This document shows positions 41,777-44,069 of a stretch of 44,069 bases of DNA, in pieces. The notes under the pieces were generated by a model. The model saw only the letters and a program-made list of their open reading frames with translations. It was not told the origin of the DNA and searched no databases. The stretch is from contig CACJJV010000009.1 of assembly GCA_902593845.1 (NCBI GenBank), positions 1 through 44,069 of the forward strand. Direction: 5' to 3'. Every line of letters begins with the position of its first letter. Position 1 is the stretch's first letter. The translations under genes and the position numbers were made by a program. Source of the DNA: an uncultured Pelagibacteraceae bacterium. Lineage in GTDB: Bacteria > Pseudomonadota > Alphaproteobacteria > Pelagibacterales > Pelagibacteraceae.

Positions 41777-42464
41777 TTTTTTTATTCAACCTGGTTAAAA
41801 TTGCTGCTGTTAGTAAAGCAGTTACTCCAGCAACAATTACATATGCTTTATAAGGAACATAATTAAATCCAAACGTTGCCACTAATCCTGAAATAATTAT
41901 CACAATCACATTTATTAATTTTCTAAAATCATTAACCAGTAATGCTAAAAAAGTTAACGGTACTGCAAAACTTAAACCTAGTTTTTCAGGAATAAAAGCT
42001 CCCAAAACAATTCCTAAAAAAGTAGTTGTCTGCCAAATAACCCAACAAGTAATACCACCACCGAATAAATGAAAATATTTATTTTCATCTTTATTTTTTT
42101 TAAAATACTCATTTGATCTTGCAAAAGCTTGGTCAACTAAAAAATATGAGATTATAATTTTCCAAATAAGTTTTAAATCTGATAAATGTTCTGAAACAAC
42201 AGCTCCATACAAAAGATGTCTTGAGTTCACTGCTCCAACTGAACTTATTATAACTAAAGATGAGGCGCCTCCTGAAAATAATTGCAGTAAAACAATTTGT
42301 GAAGCACCACCAAAGACTATTAATGACATTCCCATTGTTTCTATTGGGCTAAATCCAATATCGATTGAAAGAACCCCAAATATTAAACCAAATGGAACAA
42401 CTGGAATCATCAATGGGCTAACATCAAAAATACCCTTTAAAAAAACTCTAAATTTATTATCCAT
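41769..42464 (-). CDS. azlC: AzlC-family permease
   Basis: A 231-residue membrane protein. PLMIPVVPFGLIFGVLSIDIGFSPIETMGMSLIVFGGASQIVLLQLF and AVNSRHLLYGAVVSEHL match AzlC. It forms the exporter with AzlD, overlapping it by eight bases, and starts 15 bases after the ABC ATPase gene. Confidence 0.92.
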   Translation of the reverse strand: MDNKFRVFLKGIFDVSPLMIPVVPFGLIFGVLSIDIGFSPIETMGMSLIVFGGASQIVLLQLFSGGASSLVIISSVGAVNSRHLLYGAVVSEHLSDLKLIWKIIISYFLVDQAFARSNEYFKKNKDENKYFHLFGGGITCWVIWQTTTFLGIVLGAFIPEKLGLSFAVPLTFLALLVNDFRKLINVIVIIISGLVATFGFNYVPYKAYVIVAGVTALLTAAILTRLNKKNE

Positions 42465-42479
42465 TTTAGAGAGTTTTTA

Positions 42480-43541
42480 TTAGAAGCAAACAATATGATC
42501 AATATGAATTGGTCTTTTTATGCCAAATTTTTCATTCTCCTCGTGTTGGTGAATATGATGAGAGTGAACAAAAACTGGAATTAATAAATTACTTGGCGTT
42601 TTAAGAGTGTAGATAAAATTTGTGCCCCTAAACTTTCTATCTATAACTTCAAATTTTAAATTACTTTGGTCATCATGATGCAAGTCCTCTGGTTGTACCA
42701 AGAGTTTTACTTTTGATCCTATTGGAAAAGGTTTATTAAAATTACCCGTAATTGTTCCAAGATCTTTATTTTCTAAACTTTTAGGACTTGTAACCTCTGC
42801 AGGAATTAGAATGCCTCTATTTAAAAAATTAACTACCTCTATTGAGTTGGGTAAATGATAAACATTATATGGATCGTCAAATTGTTTGAGTTCCTGATTT
42901 AAAATAATTCCACATTTTGATCCTAAATAAAATGCTTCATAAGAGTCATGAGTTACAATTATTGTAGTAATTTTTGAACTCTTTAATATTTTTTTTAATT
43001 TTTCCTGTATTTCTTCTTTAAAACTTTGATCAACATTTGATAATGGTTCATCTAATAATAGTAGGTCTGGATTAGTGATTAAAGATCTCGCAAGTGAGGC
43101 TCTTTGAGCTTCTCCAGCACTAATTTCATGTGGAAATTTATTTAAAATTAAAGAGATATCGAGTAAATCAATAATTTCTTGAAAGTTTAAATTTTTTTCT
43201 TTTTTATCTTTATTTCTATCGGCACCTAATAATATATTTTTTTCTACAGTATAATGTGGAAATAAACTGTTTTCTTGAAATGCAAGTGATATATTTCTGT
43301 TTTCAGGCTCAACATTTTTTTGATTTGAAGATAATACATTTCCTTTTAACTCTATTTCTCCCGTTTCAATTTTTTCTAAGCCAGCAATTGTTCTTAAAAT
43401 TGTAGTTTTACCAATTCCTGATGGACCTAGAAGACATATAATATCTCCCTCATTTTCAATGGCAAAAGACACATTGGCTACTTTTGTTTTGCCTCCAACT
43501 TTAAAATCAACATTTTTTACTTCAAAAAAATTTTTACTCAT
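42480..43541 (-). CDS. ABC importer ATPase, Fbp/Pot type
   Basis: A 353-residue ATPase of the ferric-iron/polyamine branch. Walker A is GPSGIGKTT at 39-47, Walker B is LLLLDEPLSNVD, and the C-terminal TOBE/MOBE domain spans about 240-353. The signature reads ISAGEAQR instead of LSGGQxQR, a rather divergent form. The tail is His-rich (HSHHIHQH). It overlaps the permease gene by eight bases. Iron is the likeliest substrate; thiamin or polyamine uptake is possible. Confidence 0.88.
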   Translation of the reverse strand: MSKNFFEVKNVDFKVGGKTKVANVSFAIENEGDIICLLGPSGIGKTTILRTIAGLEKIETGEIELKGNVLSSNQKNVEPENRNISLAFQENSLFPHYTVEKNILLGADRNKDKKEKNLNFQEIIDLLDISLILNKFPHEISAGEAQRASLARSLITNPDLLLLDEPLSNVDQSFKEEIQEKLKKILKSSKITTIIVTHDSYEAFYLGSKCGIILNQELKQFDDPYNVYHLPNSIEVVNFLNRGILIPAEVTSPKSLENKDLGTITGNFNKPFPIGSKVKLLVQPEDLHHDDQSNLKFEVIDRKFRGTNFIYTLKTPSNLLIPVFVHSHHIHQHEENEKFGIKRPIHIDHIVCF

Positions 43542-44069
43542 TGTTTTCTCTTAAAATATATTTTGAGCTAATTATAATGAATAAAGATGCAATTAATATC
43601 AAAAATAAAGAAGGTACAGCAGCTGCCTCTAATAAATCCTCTGAAGCAGAAATATATGCTGTAGTTGCAAAAGTTTCAAAATTAAAAGGTCTTAAAATTA
43701 ATGTTATAGGTAGTTCCCTAATTATCTCTAATGAAATTAAAATAATTATGAACAATAAGGAATTTCTTAAGAAAGGAATGTGAATATTCATAAAAGTCTT
43801 TCTTTTAGAGTAACCAAGTAAGTATGCACTTTCATCAACAGATATATTAATTTTTTCATATCCTGATTTTATTCCATTAAATGCTAAAGAGTAAAATCTT
43901 ATAAAATAAACTAATACTAATCCTAAAATGGAACCAATAAAAACTTTCTTGATAGAATCAAATCCCAAAGATTTAATTATACTATTATCAAACCATGCAA
44001 TAAAACTTATAAATGCAATAGCCAAAATAACTCCTGGAATTGCATATCCTGAAATAGATAAAGTTGATA
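43534..44069 (-). CDS. ABC importer permease, partial (window edge)
   Basis: The frame stays open to base 44069, so this is the C-terminal part of a larger permease. The TTG near 44025 is only an internal codon. Reading from the edge gives SISGYAIPGVILAIAFISF, a standard permease segment, then SAYLLGYSKRKTFMNIHIPFLRNSLLF (the EAA loop) and a DLLEAAAVPSLFLILI end. This suits FbpB-type two-domain permeases that work with the ATPase downstream. Confidence 0.88.
   Translation of the reverse strand, partial: STLSISGYAIPGVILAIAFISFIAWFDNSIIKSLGFDSIKKVFIGSILGLVLVYFIRFYSLAFNGIKSGYEKINISVDESAYLLGYSKRKTFMNIHIPFLRNSLLFIIILISLEIIRELPITLILRPFNFETFATTAYISASEDLLEAAAVPSLFLILIASLFIIISSKYILRENNE

Noticed and set aside
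42480..42560. His-rich tail of the ABC ATPase as a special metal sensor
   Set aside because: His-containing tails are common in the regulatory domain of Fbp/Pot-type ATPases, so this alone is not unusual.
43541..43783. 80-residue plus-strand frame at the right end
   Set aside because: It is antisense to the ABC permease, whose frame stays open to the window edge.
1..44069. CRISPR array, insertion sequence, prophage or tRNA genes
   Set aside because: No regularly spaced repeats, transposase, integrase, phage gene or cloverleaf sequence was seen on either strand.

Overview
The window is about 70% A+T with almost no spacing between genes: many start/stop overlaps of 1 to 38 bases, and only one gap longer than 300 bases. 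The gene set includes aprM-aprB-aprA, a TPP-riboswitch-controlled sodium:solute symporter, isocitrate lyase beside an ScfR-type regulator, Amt, and an Fbp/Pot-type ABC importer. Together this points to a marine alphaproteobacterium of the SAR11 clade (Pelagibacterales). That assignment is inference from gene content and composition; no rRNA or tRNA gene is present to confirm it.

Region 1 (1-13 kb) is sulfur-centred. A minus-strand unit reads xsc, then an SxtJ-like membrane protein, a 49-residue DUF5989 protein, a NodU/CmcH-type carbamoyltransferase and an SGNH hydrolase. Divergent from xsc lies suyA-suyB with a YeiH-type sulfate exporter. A TSUP (TauE/SafE) exporter follows, then a minus-strand block aprM-aprB-aprA plus a 116-residue unknown and a 44-residue membrane peptide. 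The logic is: sulfolactate (SuyAB) and sulfoacetaldehyde (Xsc) release sulfite; AprABM can oxidise sulfite to APS; YeiH and TSUP can export sulfite or sulfate. The carbamoyltransferase cassette resembles sxtI/J/K in arrangement and is joined to xsc by an 8-base overlap.

Region 2 (13-24.4 kb) carries a minus-strand unit metC - MFS - pabB - pabA - pabC - HIT for methionine and folate chemistry. It is followed by short units: a 27-residue very basic peptide with a membrane protein, mnmA, a DUF3553 protein with cysQ, recX, an ABA4-like protein, a DsbA-family isomerase, a rhodanese and a glycosyltransferase-like protein.

Region 3 (24.4-34.4 kb) holds amt, an HU gene, rseP, a GATase, an iron alcohol dehydrogenase, an MBL hydrolase, an unknown, and the ScfR-type regulator divergent from a 53-residue orphan and aceA. 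Five TTTGTAAA-like words lie in the regulator/aceA gap.

Region 4 (34.4-44 kb) holds an ABC-2 exporter, the TPP riboswitch with its symporter (probably ThiV, an HMP importer), and a 355-base gap with a perfect 19-bp inverted repeat and a series of hairpins. It continues with cytochrome c'/b561 genes whose start codons abut back to back, a methyltransferase, a DUF4396 protein, an ETHE1-like persulfide dioxygenase, a thioredoxin-like protein, AzlCD, and an ABC importer cut by the window edge.

Ten genes below about 60 residues were read directly from the sequence. No tRNA, rRNA, CRISPR array, insertion sequence or phage gene was seen.
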